Below, piece by piece: positions 63,954 through 64,000 of a DNA stretch of 64,000 nt. Source of the stretch: an uncultured Pelagibacteraceae bacterium (lineage in GTDB: Bacteria; Pseudomonadota; Alphaproteobacteria; Pelagibacterales; Pelagibacteraceae); NCBI GenBank assembly GCA_902548405.1, contig CACCRN010000001.1, positions 1 through 64,000 of the forward strand, read 5' to 3'. The position numbers and the translations under genes are program-made. The stretch's first letter is position 1, and every line of letters starts with the position of its first letter. The notes beneath the pieces are model-generated. The model did not search any database, had not been told where the DNA came from, and was given only the letters and a program-made list of their open reading frames with translations.

Positions 63954-64000
63954 TGGTCTTCAAAGAAATAAATGGAAGCCACCATAGTACCGGATGTACA
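63953..64000 (+). CDS. Start of a following gene (partial, unidentified)
   Basis: An ATG overlaps the ftsZ stop (TAATG, a junction used repeatedly in this window) and opens [16 protein letters not shown] to the edge. A second ATG at 63972 in another frame reads MEATIVPDV. Only 16 or 9 residues are visible, so neither frame can be chosen nor named. Confidence 0.3.
   Translation, partial: MVFKEINGSHHSTGCT

Overview
The window reads as one contiguous piece of a small, very A+T-rich alphaproteobacterial chromosome, most likely SAR11/Pelagibacterales or a close relative. Support: strongly A/T-biased codons, gene gaps of only a few bases or stop/start overlaps, a carA-carB / yqeY-dnaG-rpoD block, an rnpB-mraZ junction, an IalB-family protein and an alphaproteobacterial style DnaG. 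No phage, IS element, integrase or CRISPR array was seen.

Layout. (1) 1-19066: a type IV pilus (MSHA-like) locus: pilT on the minus strand, then on the plus strand a PilM-PilN fusion, a LysM-PilP-like protein, a PilQ/MshL secretin, PilB, PilC and four prepilin-like proteins. The last two are giants (1203 and 1729 aa); the largest carries a LamG-like domain, C-type-lectin-like domains and short carbohydrate-binding-like segments behind a PilX-type N-terminus. The prepilin peptidase (37671-38426), a possible PilO (39731-40408) and the major pilin with its own terminator (42575-43238) lie further on. (2) 19069-25687: a tight minus-strand five-gene operon, in transcription order LysR regulator, IalB-like protein, CHASE2-SpoIIE phosphatase, TPR + outer-membrane-barrel protein, FecR protein with a beta-rich C-terminus. 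(3) 25802-33361: divergent from that operon, a 2519-aa autotransporter with an unusual C-terminal extension that ends in a membrane helix. (4) 33358-42157: a CbbX/SpoVK-like AAA+ ATPase, a secreted protein with a secreted HExxH metallopeptidase, a TPR-glycosyltransferase, PilD, a STAS protein, a zinc-ribbon membrane protein and a coiled-coil protein. (5) 43291-49677: a MoxR-DUF58-transglutaminase operon, a sulfatase-fold membrane enzyme, a second STAS protein, a small tail-anchored protein and a winged-helix regulator. (6) 49765-64000: housekeeping genes: carA, carB, yqeY, dnaG, rpoD, two tRNAs, mlaC, mlaA, a muramoyl amidase, rnpB, mraZ and ftsZ.

How it fits together. About half the window builds the cell surface: a pilus with a probable lectin-bearing tip, a giant autotransporter, and a possible Slam-like exporter with its cargo. 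The SpoIIE-type phosphatase and two STAS proteins look like parts of a partner-switching pathway. No matching kinase is in the window. The mraZ promoter carries three CCCA boxes at exact 10-bp spacing that interleave with its -10 element, a readable autoregulatory site.

All functions are inferred by reading motifs and translations by eye; no database search was run.
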